64,000 nucleotides of DNA from Xiphias gladius (Eukaryota; Chordata; Actinopteri; Istiophoriformes; Xiphiidae), in NCBI RefSeq assembly GCF_016859285.1, contig NC_053418.1:19741329-19805328 (forward strand), written 5' to 3'. This document shows, in pieces, positions 39,201 to 50,400 of this stretch. The notes under the pieces were generated by a model. The model had not been told where the DNA came from and ran no database searches. It saw nothing but the letters and a program-made list of their open reading frames with translations. Both the position numbers and the translations under genes were made by a program. Each line of letters opens with the position of its first letter. The first letter of the stretch is position 1.

Positions 39201-42200
39201 TTAAACTGCAACAAACTTCCCTCTTATCAGGTAAATTAGTCTCATAGTCACTCTTCATGATTAGACAAAAAACAAACAAACATTGCAGCAGGGTAAGACT
39301 GAGATTTCCACTTGTCTTCAATGCATGTGGCTTTTTTTCCAGGCACTGAATTGGTATCAAGATACATATTACATGATCCTAGAAATTGTACAAGTTGATT
39401 TGTGTAGGAAACAGGGGAAATAATTTAATTCCAGTTGAAACTAAAAGAGTGGTAAATGTCTGTTTCTGATAAAGCTTTTTGTTTGAAAAATAAAAAAAAA
39501 TTAAATTATCAATCAAACACTTTGTTTTGATAATTGCTTAATCATTTAAGTCATTTATTAAGCAAAAATGCCAAACTTTCTTCGGTTTCAGCTTCTCAAA
39601 TGTGAGGATTTTTTCTTTGCTTTTGACTGTTCCTTATCATTGTAAATTAAATATATTTGAGTTTTGCACTATTGGTCAGGAAAAATAAGCCATCTGAAGA
39701 TGTCACTGTGGGCTTTGGCAACTTGATATGAGCATTTGTCACTATTTTCTGTTATTTTATACATTTAAAAAACATATTGATTACCAAAAAAATTATGTAT
39801 AGATTATTCGATATCCAAAAGAATAATTAGTTCCAGCCCTAGACTGCAAATTAATCTGAGTTCATATAAATCTTGTGCTCACTGCTGTGTATTGGTAGTG
39901 TCACTACAAACCAAGACAGGTATGCCACAAAACTATATTTTGTACAGAACAGTATACAGTAATTTGATTTTGGGTTGGCCCTACACAACTGTAAACAAAG
40001 CAACCTACAGGCTCACTTAAACTGGGGTTAAATGAGGTTAAATGCAAGAGGAATTTAAAAAACAACATACTGTAAATACATCCCCAACATATATCCCCTG
40101 GTTCTTAATGGCTCTGACTTCAAACGCTTCGAATCTGTTGCCATTATTCTGCTGTGTCTCGTTCAACCTGAGACTGATAGGTGTCATTAACCATTGTATG
40201 GCTTGTTCCAGTTCCTGTTGGGAGTACCATGCCAACCACAGATAAAGCCTGACAATTACAGCTTTGTTCAGCACCCCTCCCATCCCCCCATGTCCTCTCT
40301 GTTGTACAGGATCAGCACTTATTGTCTGCAAGGGGAAAGGTAGGAGTGTTCTGGAGAGCCCTGTCTAAAACCATGCCAAAACAAGCTATTTGTGCCATTA
40401 CATACAGATGCTTTTCTGCTTGTATAATTAAAGCCTTGCTATTATTAGATGTACTAATACTGTGGCAGAAGTGCCGATTATAGTGAGCCTTTCCCCTTTT
40501 GAACTTTTTTGTTCCACAGCAGAGCCCTCCAATTGTTTCACTTTAAGTAAAGGTAACTGTGTGATTTGCACTTTGGTAGTTTTGTAGAATAATACTGTAT
40601 GTGGGTCCTATTAAGGTTCAGTCTAACCTTGTAAGTGATAAACTGGGGTATACTGACGATATCTATCACTATATGTAAATACAGAACGTGGTGTGACATT
40701 GACCGGACAGTTATCTGCAGTTCATATGGAATTTACTGCTGCAGCATTCATTTTTGTGTCATGTAGCAGACATCCAGACAGGCTTGCAATGGGACAGCAG
40801 TCAGGAAACAAGCAGGGGAGTGAACAAACATTGTTCGCACACTTTCAAACATGCAGGGAGGTGCTGTACAGTATGTGGGTAATGAAAGTTATACTGAGCC
40901 TAATTCAAACATTCCTCATCTCCCACCCTAAACTGAGCGTGCCAAGTCAAACAATCACTAACCAAGTCTAACCACAGGGGCAGAGAGATCACACTTTCTC
41001 AAGCCAATCAAGAAACCGATAGTGGTTCTTGTCTTGTCTACGTCAATTAAAACAGAGTATGCACTTTCGTTGACTACAAAAACAAAATGCATTGTTGCAA
41101 TCATTATCAGGTTGACAGGGTGTGCATGTTCTGTCCTGTCTGCACAGAAGTACAGAACTGTGCCCCTGATGCTCGCTCTAACCTGTCCTGCTGGACAGGT
41201 TCCCTCTGTCAACTGTCAAGGGCACTTTTCTTGCATGTGTAATCATTAACAAGAGAGCCTGTATTTTGTATCCTGTGAGTGGATACCAGAATGGACTCAG
41301 CCAATTACATAACAAAGTGTAAAGAGAGTAAAATATCGATGGGTTCCTCCAAAATATTGCTTTAACACTAACTGATACAATGCGCTGACATTAAACTAGA
41401 TTTCAGTGTTTTTTAAGGAATTATCTGATAATAATATCCTATTTAAAAATGTTCTCAAAGCCTCGGCAGAAAAGTTTTATATGTTGATATTTTTTTTTAT
41501 CTCACCGAAGGTGACTCTCATACTAGGTGAATATAAATCTTATGTCAGGAAGGGAGATTTTTTTAATGCCACTGCTCCAGTTTCTTTATAATATAAATAT
41601 TGTGGCTGAGGTGTCTGAACAAATGGACCTGACTCTGAAGAACCGGCTCTGCCACAACCGGAACTAGTCCAATATCATTACTCCATATCTAGTGCAATTA
41701 ATGGATTAATCTTTTAAGTAATTTTTCAAGCAAAAATTCCAAACATTCACTGGGTAACGCTTGAATTTCTTGAGAGAATTTCCTGCTTTTCTTTGTCTTA
41801 TATGACAGAAAACTTATACTCTGTTTAGGGTTTAGACAATAGGTTGGACAAAACAAGCAATCTGATGATATCAATTTGGGATTCAAGATATTGGGACTGT
41901 GAAAATTTGTGATTTTTCACAGTTTTCTAACATTTCATAGACCAAACAAAGAATCAATTAATCAAGAAAATCATTGGCGGTTTACTGAATAATGAAAATA
42001 ATTGTTACTGATACAAATTTATCAAAGAATCTGTGAAAGAACATCCTGCTGATTAAATAATTTCTTCATGTAAAAATTTACCCAAATAGAGCAGCAATAA
42101 TTAGGTGAATAATCAATTCATAGATCGTCAGAAAATCAGTGTGTTGATAATCGATTAGTTTTTGCCAAATGTTCCCTGGTTCCAGCTTTTAAAATGTGAT

Positions 42201-44411
42201 TATTGCAGCCTCTCTCTGGTTTACATAATTGTAAACTGAATACTTTTGAGTTTCGGACTGTTGGATGGACAAAACAAATTTTCTGACATTTTATAGATTA
42301 ATCAATTAACTGAGTAAACATTTGGCAGATAGATTGCTAATGAAAATAATTGTTAGTTGCAGCCTTACGGTCAAATCACAACTTTAAATCACTCCATACT
42401 GAATAATTCCCGAAATTTAATATAAAACTAATCCTTTAAATTAACATTTTCCTAGGTATTTATCTTATTTGATGATTTGGGATAGCAAATGACTCCCAGT
42501 CTTTGACGAACTCAAATATTTGGCATTATAACCTAATTTCATCTCGAACACACTCTTTTGTATTTGAAGCAACTGTAGAGTTCCCTTTCAGCAGAAAAAA
42601 AAAGTCCTCAATGTCACACCCTGTATCAGCACGAAAGGGAAGCAGGATAGTAATCTAACACCACACTTACAGGCGGTACCAGCAACATCCAATACCCAGC
42701 CCGCATACTGGATCTTAAAGGAGACAGAAGGAGCAGGCCAAGTAAGCAGAGTGAGAGTGTTCAGACTTTGAAAGGAAAGCGCGAGGAATGAACTTTGCCA
42801 ATAAAGTGTAAAAATTTACACAGCAAACACTAGATAACATTTCAGATATGTCGGTATAATAACCAAGTGAATGAGGTCATTCCAGCACCATATCAAGACT
42901 GCCCTTGGTTGAGCGATTACAGAGAACTTGCAACCACTAGCTCACTCTGTCTTTACCAAAGGTCATCTCAGACCTTTGGTAAAGGTTTACCAGTGTGGGA
43001 TAAAGTTTACGGAGTTTATATTAAGCCATCTTAATATTTAAAATTTCACTTACATAAAAGGGTGTGTACATCCCAATTTAACACTAATGCCGTGTTTTAT
43101 TTTGAGTCCTGTTACACCCATGTTACACCCAGGCTATTACAAACCACAGATGTCATCCTGACGCATTTAGCACATCTGGGTGTGAGCAGACGTATTGTTA
43201 ACTAGTCTGAGGAACATGCAGGATTTACAGCAGCAATGTGAGAAAATTATTTCCAGATAGGCCTCCATTAGAGTTGGCTTCACACCAGTTTATGAAGTAA
43301 ACACTGGATTCCCATGTCAGTAAAAGGCACCATCAGGTTGGTGCTCATGAGCCACTAATATTTTTTTTTAATGCTTTCTTAGAAAAGGTTGAATTAAGCC
43401 CACATCTGCAATAAAAGGACAAGTAAGAAAAACACAACAAGTCACTGGCCATTTCGAAAACACAACACAAAAGGTGCAGGAAAACCATTCAATGAAATAA
43501 AAATATAGTCAGTCATCCGTCACAGTAAAATATGGGCCAGTCTGGCATTAATTGTTTTGAGGGACTTGTTCCTTTAACGTATGTTTAGAATCACCCACTC
43601 AGGGGAATATGGAAGTAAGTTTTACAGAGAAGGCGGTTTTGTCGGTCTTGGTTCAAAATAAGGGAACCAACATATTATTTGTTTCCCTCCCTATTTATTG
43701 GAAGATTAAAGTTTACTGATGCTATACAGTTTTATGATTTAGTCTAAATTATATTAAGTTTTTTAAGTAATATTGAAGTTATGTGGATGGACCATATTTT
43801 CATTCTGCAAGTGTGCTGAGACGTTCTGGGGTGGATGCTGTAATTTAACTGGAGAAAGGTTTAAGCTGAGCTTAAAGAAGTAAAAAATCATTCTTCCTCT
43901 GAACTAGTGGAAACCTTTGTGGAACCCTTAACTGCAACAAATAACCCCAAACCAAGGGTTAATAACCTGATTATCTGCTTAATGGGACACAGTGTAACAA
44001 AAGCATGCTATAAATGCGCGAGTGATGAATACGTTAGGCCCACTTAATAGTGGTTACTTACTCTGTCTTTTTGCGAGACTTGTTGTCATGAAGATCCACT
44101 AAGTTTATCACAGCTTGACCCAAGAATTTGTCGAGCCCCACTTGTGCGCGGTGCATGACTATGATATACAGTGTACAGCGTTCGGCGTTTCCCGGGTGGA
44201 AGAGTGGCAGGTCAAACGAAGCCTCTTCTTTCCACGCTGGAGCGACACATTTCTCAGCCACAGAGGTAGAAAACTTGTCTTTGGCCACCTGGATGATGGC
44301 ATAGGCGTCGTTGGTGCCATTCTTGCCCTTGACGCGCAGGTTCCGAGCCTGATGCACCGTCACCTGTACACTCGTAGGAAACCAGTGCTGGCTCTGCACG
44401 GCCAGAGACAT
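33223..44411 (-). CDS. rab11fip1: Rab11 family-interacting protein 1 (RCP)
   Basis: Six exons on the minus strand join in phase: 44411-44062, 39085-38649, 38514-37575, 36291-34546, 34186-34081 and 33426-33223, giving 1260 residues. The protein is a Rab11 effector that sorts receptors through recycling endosomes. An N-terminal C2 domain (about 1-130: VQVTVHQARNL, GTNDAYAIIQV, LDKFLGQA) is followed by EVFLDIQFMRNNMSASMFDL. Exon 3 carries a strongly charged E/R/K segment (about 363-503) and an NPF motif (526-528). Exon 4 is long and low-complexity with DPF motifs and ends AWVSPSE, as in mammalian FIP1. The C-terminal Rab-binding domain spans about 1204-1250 (TQEELI, ELEEYIDNLLLRVIEEKPSIL). The start is the ATG at 44411. 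An alternative exon 4 acceptor at 36315 would add eight residues in frame. Confidence 0.93.
39520..39840. repeat. AT-rich dispersed repeat, copy A
   Basis: Shares with copies B and C the blocks 'AAGCAAAAATGCCAAAC', 'TTTTCTTTG', 'TTGAGTTTTGCACTATTGG' and a tail ending AATTAGTTCCAGCCCT. It is the most diverged of the three. The family recurs in fish genomes, with a typical end like GTTAGTTGCAGCCC; I cannot name its class. Confidence 0.65.
41697..42010. repeat. AT-rich dispersed repeat, copy B
   Basis: Begins ATTAATGGATTAATC and has 'CAAGCAAAAATTCCAAACATTC' type sequence, 'GTTGGACAAAACAAGCAATCTGA' type sequence and 'ATAATGAAAATAATTGTTAC' at its end. It matches copies A and C in the same orientation. 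Confidence 0.7.
42110..42367. repeat. AT-rich dispersed repeat, copy C
   Basis: Shows GATAATCGATTAG, 'GGTTCCAGCTTTTAAAATGTG', 'TTGAGTTTCGGACTGTTGGA', 'GGACAAAACAA' and the end 'AAAATAATTGTTAGTTGCAG'. It lies only about 100 bases after copy B, in the same orientation. Confidence 0.7.
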
Positions 44412-44817
44412 GGCGAACCTCCGTTGAGCTTTACCAAAACTCAATCCGAATTGTCTTGTAAAAATAGCTTACAAAGTCGGACTGCTGCTTAACCTCTTAC
44501 TGAGCTGTGTTTTCCACCTTCAGTGTCCTCTGCGGCTGTAGGTTTAGGTTACCTAGCTTGACTTCAGCCCAGGAAGCTCAAGTCGATGTCGTAATACTTC
44601 TCCCTCGACTCCGTAACGCTATATCCAACACCTGAATTGAGTTAACACCACATTTACGCTAGTACTAGCCTGCGTAACCCAACCAGGACATAACTGCGGT
44701 GCAATTAGTTCCTGTGGGAGGCTTTTGTATGAAGACTTCCCTTGCTTTGCCTCCGCAAAGTTTAACAGTTCACTTCCCCGATGTTATGAGTTCCGACCCA
44801 TACTCTATACAGCGCTA

Positions 44818-44870
44818 CCCAATTGGCTAATATTTCTGTCAATTTTTGAAGTGCGTCATCGATTGGACAG
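44818..44870 (-). promoter_or_regulatory. Candidate rab11fip1 promoter with paired CCAAT boxes
   Basis: Two inverted CCAAT boxes (ATTGG at 44822-44826 and 44862-44866), 40 bases apart, lie about 410-450 bases upstream of the rab11fip1 ATG and read CCAAT on its strand. The second is joined to GATGACGCA, a CRE-like half site. Paired NF-Y sites near such a site are typical of broadly expressed TATA-less promoters. A divergent transcript cannot be excluded. Confidence 0.3.
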
Positions 44871-45147
44871 CGGAGAAGGTGGGCGTTGAGACATGGCGGA
44901 CCGTTAACTAGCAATATCAGCCACTGATCAGGGATCAGTTTACCCTGGCAAAAGTCATAGAAGACTTAAACAGGGCAACAATCAACAATTTCCAGCGGTG
45001 CTAATTTAGCACTTTAAGGACAGAAGATGTCCAGACAAATTATTTTTCTCACTTTATTTTGGGATTTCTTGAGAAATATATTACTGAGTCAAAGAAGGAT
45101 TTCAAAAATATTTTATAGACTGTCACTGCAGGACATGTTATTATAAT

Positions 45148-45184
45148 AATAAGGTCTATATGCAAATAAGGTCTATATGCAAAT
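45148..45184. repeat. Tandem 17-bp duplication with octamer motifs
   Basis: AATAAGGTCTATATGCA occurs at 45148-45164 and again, identical, at 45165-45181, followed by AAT. Each copy completes an ATGCAAAT octamer (45160-45167 and 45177-45184), the classic POU-factor site. It could be simple slippage or a doubled binding site. Confidence 0.75.
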
Positions 45185-46674
45185 CTTAAATTTAATTTTC
45201 TTATTAAGAGGAATGTTTTGACACACCAAAACTGATGATAGTGTTGCTTGTTTGGGGAAGCTCAAAGTATGTTCATGTAATGACTGATTAAATTATGGCA
45301 GATGGCCTAAATGTTAATCCATGGAATACACATATTCAAGGTGAAATCACTTAATCTTTCATCTCTCACATCTTTCTATGAAAATGAGGCCTTCATCAAG
45401 ATATTTAAGTGCAAATTGATTTCAGGCAATGTCCCTTTAATGGTTGATTATACTGGGGTGTGAAAAGGGAGAAGAAAATGTATGTCGTATCCCCACATTT
45501 TCATGGGGTTTTGTAGGCTTGTGTAGTATGCAAAACAGAGTAGACTCCACAGACTGATTGTTTCAAGGCTGGAACATTTAGCAGAATTTAACATTCAGTT
45601 ATAAATAAATAGAAATGTGTATGATTGAAAAAGCCACTGACAGGTCTCCAATCTTTCAGCAACATAGCAGGCATTTTGGCACATTAGGAAAAAAAACAAT
45701 TAAAAATTAATTATTATAATTTTTCAAAAAGTGTCTCATAATGTTTATATAAAAATGTGGGTTTTTTTGCATACACGGGAAAACTTGGAGATTATTAACA
45801 AAATCATGATACAGAGGCAAAGTCAAGAGTAGACCTATGGGTAACTCAGCCATGGCCATGAAAGACAGTGTGCACAGCTGCACCTACATCATGGATCTAC
45901 ACACATGATGTACTTGAGCATGATGACTGAGTCATGAGATTCAAGACTAGACAAGACTATCTCAATGTTTATATTTGTTTTCCATGAGAGGCTCAACATA
46001 CTGTAAGTCACAGTCATATGTAACAGATAATAGTTTTCATGTTTTACATCCTGAATACATCCTGCTTAGGGCTGATCAAAAAGAGGATACTGCATACAGA
46101 ATATACAACAGTATGCACAACAGACCGACCATATTAAAACAGTAACAGAATACAGTCTGTGATTTTCTGAATTTCATGAAGACTTCCTCTAAAAGAACAA
46201 CTGGAAAAGCAGTGACAATGAGTTGCATAGTAGATACAATATTTCCTGTTAATGTAATTTCCTGAATTGCAATTGTATAAAACTGACTAAAAAAGTCTCC
46301 TCAAAAGTGAAGGCAATATTCAGATTGAATTTATTCAGTGCATGCGGTGATGTTTTTTGGTTGTGCCCCTGATACATGACTAGTATTTTGTGGATACTCC
46401 TTTGAGAAATTTCGAATACTAACACCTATCAAATTATAGTGAGACAATTTACTGTTTAGTCAGTCATTGTAAAAACATCATTGTAAAACCTGTGCGATGT
46501 GACTGACACATTTATTCTAACACATTTCTAATCTGTGACAGTGACTGAAAAGTTTCATTGTCATCCAAAAGGGGGCAGTCATTCATACATTAGACCAGTA
46601 AAAGTCCTCTGTCAGATGTGGAAATTGAATCAAGTGACTGCGAATGAGAAAGACAATTATTGTTTCCCCTGATT

Positions 46675-46695
46675 TTTATTCTTTCTGAATTTATT
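46675..46695 (-). terminator. Candidate poly(A) signals of adgra2
   Basis: On the minus strand AATAAA occurs at 46680-46675 and 46695-46690, about 750 bases after the adgra2 stop codon. Use of either is inferred only from position. Confidence 0.25.
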
Positions 46696-46851
46696 AGATA
46701 GGGGGAACTCTGTCAGTGCTGATGGGAGTACATACCATTAAAAATGAAACATTTTCATCATATATTCAAAAGTCTCGCATAGCTTTTTTAAAATTCACTC
46801 AGAGATTCTGTACATCTACATTCACACAATTATTCTCCTACTGTATGTGCA

Positions 46852-46854
<3 letters not shown>

Positions 46855-46908
<54 letters not shown>
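46855..46908. repeat. AC dinucleotide microsatellite
   Basis: A pure (AC)27 run is followed by an imperfect AC-rich stretch to about 46980. If the poly(A) sites near 46690 are used, it lies in the adgra2 3' UTR as (GU)n. Confidence 0.97.
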
Positions 46909-46915
<7 letters not shown>

Positions 46916-47442
46916 CACTTGCACGCACACACACAAACACACACACAGAACATACAAGTGCATACATGAGCACACACAAACAATTACTTGAAGCAAACAG
47001 ATGGGTGAAAGGTTGCCCACAGATTAAATGCATATAGCTGTAGTTTGGAAATGGACAATCTTGCATTCCATTTCATGCTATAGTTGATATGCATAGAAAA
47101 ATCCCAACTAAAACAATAAAGCTTTCATAAGACATCCAAAATCAACATCATATGCCAATTTGGGATATCTTGCACATTTTTTTGTGAAATGAATAAAATA
47201 AATGAGTATCTTATGTTTGAAAATGAGAATTAAAAAAACCCAGCCTTATTATTTTTTTCACCTTTTCACAGCAAATTTTTACAATGCTACAGAGGCAAGA
47301 GTACCAGTTTAGGGTCCTGGATGCCTTCATGATTTTATATCTTAAATTATATAATTATTATAATCAAGAGACCATTCAAACATAACCCAATCATTTCAGA
47401 GTCCATTAAGGTCATGCATAGAAGTTCACATATAAGTATAGG

Positions 47443-50400
47443 TTACACTGTGGTTTCACTTTTCCACAAACCACTCTTCATTCCAACAGAGCTCTGGGAT
47501 TGGTCTGTGCCGCTCATATCCTGCTCCAGCTCTAGCACTGAATTTTTCAAGGTGCCATTTGGGGCAGTGGCCCCTGGCACAGTATTGGTGACACTGTTCA
47601 AAGGGTAGGAGCAACGCTTCGTTTCCCGCTCTGCAGCAGCAGCCAGTTTCAAATTGTCTCTGCTGGCACATCGTCTCTGAGCATCGTGCATGGCCGCTCT
47701 GCTGGCCACAGAGGGCAGCAGGGGGAAGGGTTTGCGGCTCCCACTGCTGCCCCCATCACTTCCCTCCGAGGGGCTGGTGGCCACTGACTCTCCCACCCGC
47801 TTCCCATTTGTCAGCGGGCTGGCCTGGTTCTCTGAGAGGCTGTGGTGGATGCTGCCATTCTCACTCGTGGCCTGTTTGTAAACCCCATGTGAAGAACTGA
47901 GGTGCTCTAAGCCTGTGGGCCCTAAAGCTCCAAGGCTGCCCCCACCGCCAGCAGTCCTTAGAGCTTTGAGACGATAATGACCTCTGCCCTCACCCCGATG
48001 GTGATACTGGCTGCTCCCTTGTTTAGTTCTGCTACTCACTTTCCTTCTCTGGGGATTCACTGCGGCTGCAGAGTTAACGCTGGGCAGAATATTGTTTGTT
48101 GGCTTGGTGATGTTGTCAGTACTGGTGCTAGTGTTGTTGCCTGCAGGGGCACGTGATGTGTTGTTTGGATAGTCTTGTGCCACCTGCAACAGATTGGTGA
48201 GCTTGCAGGGTCCAGGACCCACGCTGCTGATCCCACTTGGCGTGGATGATGACCTAGCTGATGAGGAGTTATGAGAGTCACCGGGTGGATGGCAGTTGAT
48301 GAAAAGTTGGGATCCCTGCTCAGAAGTCTGCTCCCCACTCCTGGAAGTGCAATTGTGTGTTTGAGTAGACATGGGATGTGAACGGCGGTAGCCTGGGCAA
48401 CATGCCAGCCATGAGGCCTGCACATCCAGACGTCTGAAGCAGTGGTGCACCACCAGAAACACCCCCAAAACTGTGGCAGCCATCCCATAGAGACAGCTGA
48501 ACAACAAGCTGGTGTGCCCTGTCAGCCACATTGCCATGGCTCCACAACACCAGAGAACCACAAACAGGAAATGGGTTGCCATCAGCACCAAGAACTGTGT
48601 CTTCAGCGAGTACTGGTCCTCTGGAGCCACGACAGGATTTATAGGTCCCACCACTGAGTCTGTGGAGAGCAGGCTGGTGCTTCCTGCCAGTGCAGGCTGG
48701 CTCTCAGTCACAGGAGAGGACAGTGTGGTTCCTGTGCATTCTTTAGCCACACGGTGCCTCAGGCGAAACACAGTGCACAGGAAATAGATCCAGGTCACCA
48801 ACACCACTAGGCCAGCAGGGACAAAGAAAGACCCTAGACTGGGGCGCCACACCAGCCAGCAGCTGGAAGAGGCAGAAAAGATTTTAGGAGGGTCAGTGCA
48901 AAACAAGGAGATCTCTGTGTATTAAACATGTCAGACAGAATTATTCACATCAGCACCAAACAAAACAACATAAAGTCAAGGGACAAATGGCTCAAGGATA
49001 AAGAGAGAAGTACTTACTAAGGGCTGTTGTCTCCATAGTTGTTGACATTGACAGCTGCAGTGATCCCACAAATGATAAGAGGGACTCCACCAGCTATCAA
49101 ATAGAACCTTGAATAACAGAGAAAAACATATCAAACACAAGTTCCCAGCTGCAGTTTTAGAAATAAAGAGCAGTTCTTGTTTGTGCTACAGGATGCTGTA
49201 TGACCTTTGGCTGCTAAGATGTTTTTAAAGTGTGCATGTTGGTGTCATTTTCCTTTTCTTGTTTTTATGTCTCTTTGACTGTCTATAATCTCAACAGAGC
49301 TGTGTGGTCCTTCACTCTTTTAGTGGGCAGAGTGTTACGAAGGTCAGTATAGGCCCAAGAAGGCTGTGATTTAATTCAGCCTGATCACATGTGGCTGAGT
49401 AGGCAACAAAGGGGTGGCTGGTCCGTGAGGTCAGGGGCACAGTGTATGATCGCGGGTTCAGGGTCAGAGGGGTGGGGGTAGGGGGGGTGGGATAAATAGA
49501 GGGGAATATTTGGAAAGACAGTGCACCCCCTGAATCACCCGGCTCAGATTTATGGTGACCCCTTCTGCTTCTGTTATGTTGGATTCATACATTCCTCCCC
49601 TCCCCTGAGTTCGTCTAGGCTTACGGCTTTTCTGTGCCTTACAGCAATACTCTCTTATGTCCCTCCAAGGTTTTCTTAAAAACAGAGGGACTTTGGTTGT
49701 TGGGCACAATGACCGCTGTTGATGGTGCACAGTTTGGGTGGCCATGTGCAAGAACTCTGTCTAATGCATAAACCCTATTGACAGCAAACAACAAACTCAT
49801 GGTACATTAGTAGGGTGAGGGTAGGTTATGGCAGGCTCCCTGACCTGAGCATAGGTCGCTGAGTCGGTGGAGCTGGAGACTCTCCCTCCAGCTGCCGCGG
49901 CAATCTCCACAAAGCCTCTTTGTAGATGACCCTGGCACTGACTCCGACCCACAACAGGGTCGACAGTGACGAGTAGTGCAGAGCAATGCCCACCTGTCAC
50001 GCATTGCAGTCAGATCAGACATCAAGCTTACATGCCAGTAATAAAAAAAATAAGGAATCTGTGTAAATTCAGTACTTACTGCTTGACAAACCACTGGGTA
50101 GCTGGTCAAGCTGATGCCTCCTGCGTAGATAGCTGTTGTCATGGCAATGTGGAAGCAGGTATTGAGTAATGTGTGCCAGCTTTTTCTTGATATGTGAATA
50201 GTACTGTAAGGACACAGTAAAATAATGAGGAAATGAAACAAATAACAAATAGAACCGAGAGGTCTGTTAATGTACATGCACTACAATACCTGTGATGTAG
50301 GATGTGTGTGATGATGATGGTGAAGAGGCATAAGAGTAGCACTGCAGTGCAGGCATAGACCACAGGGTGGAGCACTCTTACAGAGATGGGTGTGGAGCTT

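Larger units (their letters stand above)
39086..44061 (-). other. rab11fip1 intron 1
   Basis: A 4,976-base intron with donor GTAAGT (minus strand, at 44061) and acceptor TTTGCAG. It hosts at least three copies of one AT-rich dispersed repeat (listed separately). No other gene is visible within it. Confidence 0.85.
44412..47442. other. Intergenic region between rab11fip1 and adgra2
   Basis: No gene is recognisable. Human has BRF2 in this interval; I see no TFIIB-like zinc ribbon or cyclin-fold sequence here. The right part must contain adgra2 3' UTR. Listed separately are a candidate promoter, a tandem octamer pair and an AC microsatellite. Confidence 0.6.

Noticed and set aside
46716-47066. 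Frames rich in His-Thr or Cys-Val repeats
   Set aside because: Translations of the AC/GT microsatellite, not proteins.
44412-47442. Search for BRF2 between rab11fip1 and adgra2
   Set aside because: No TFIIB-type zinc ribbon or cyclin repeat on either strand, so no gene is reported there.
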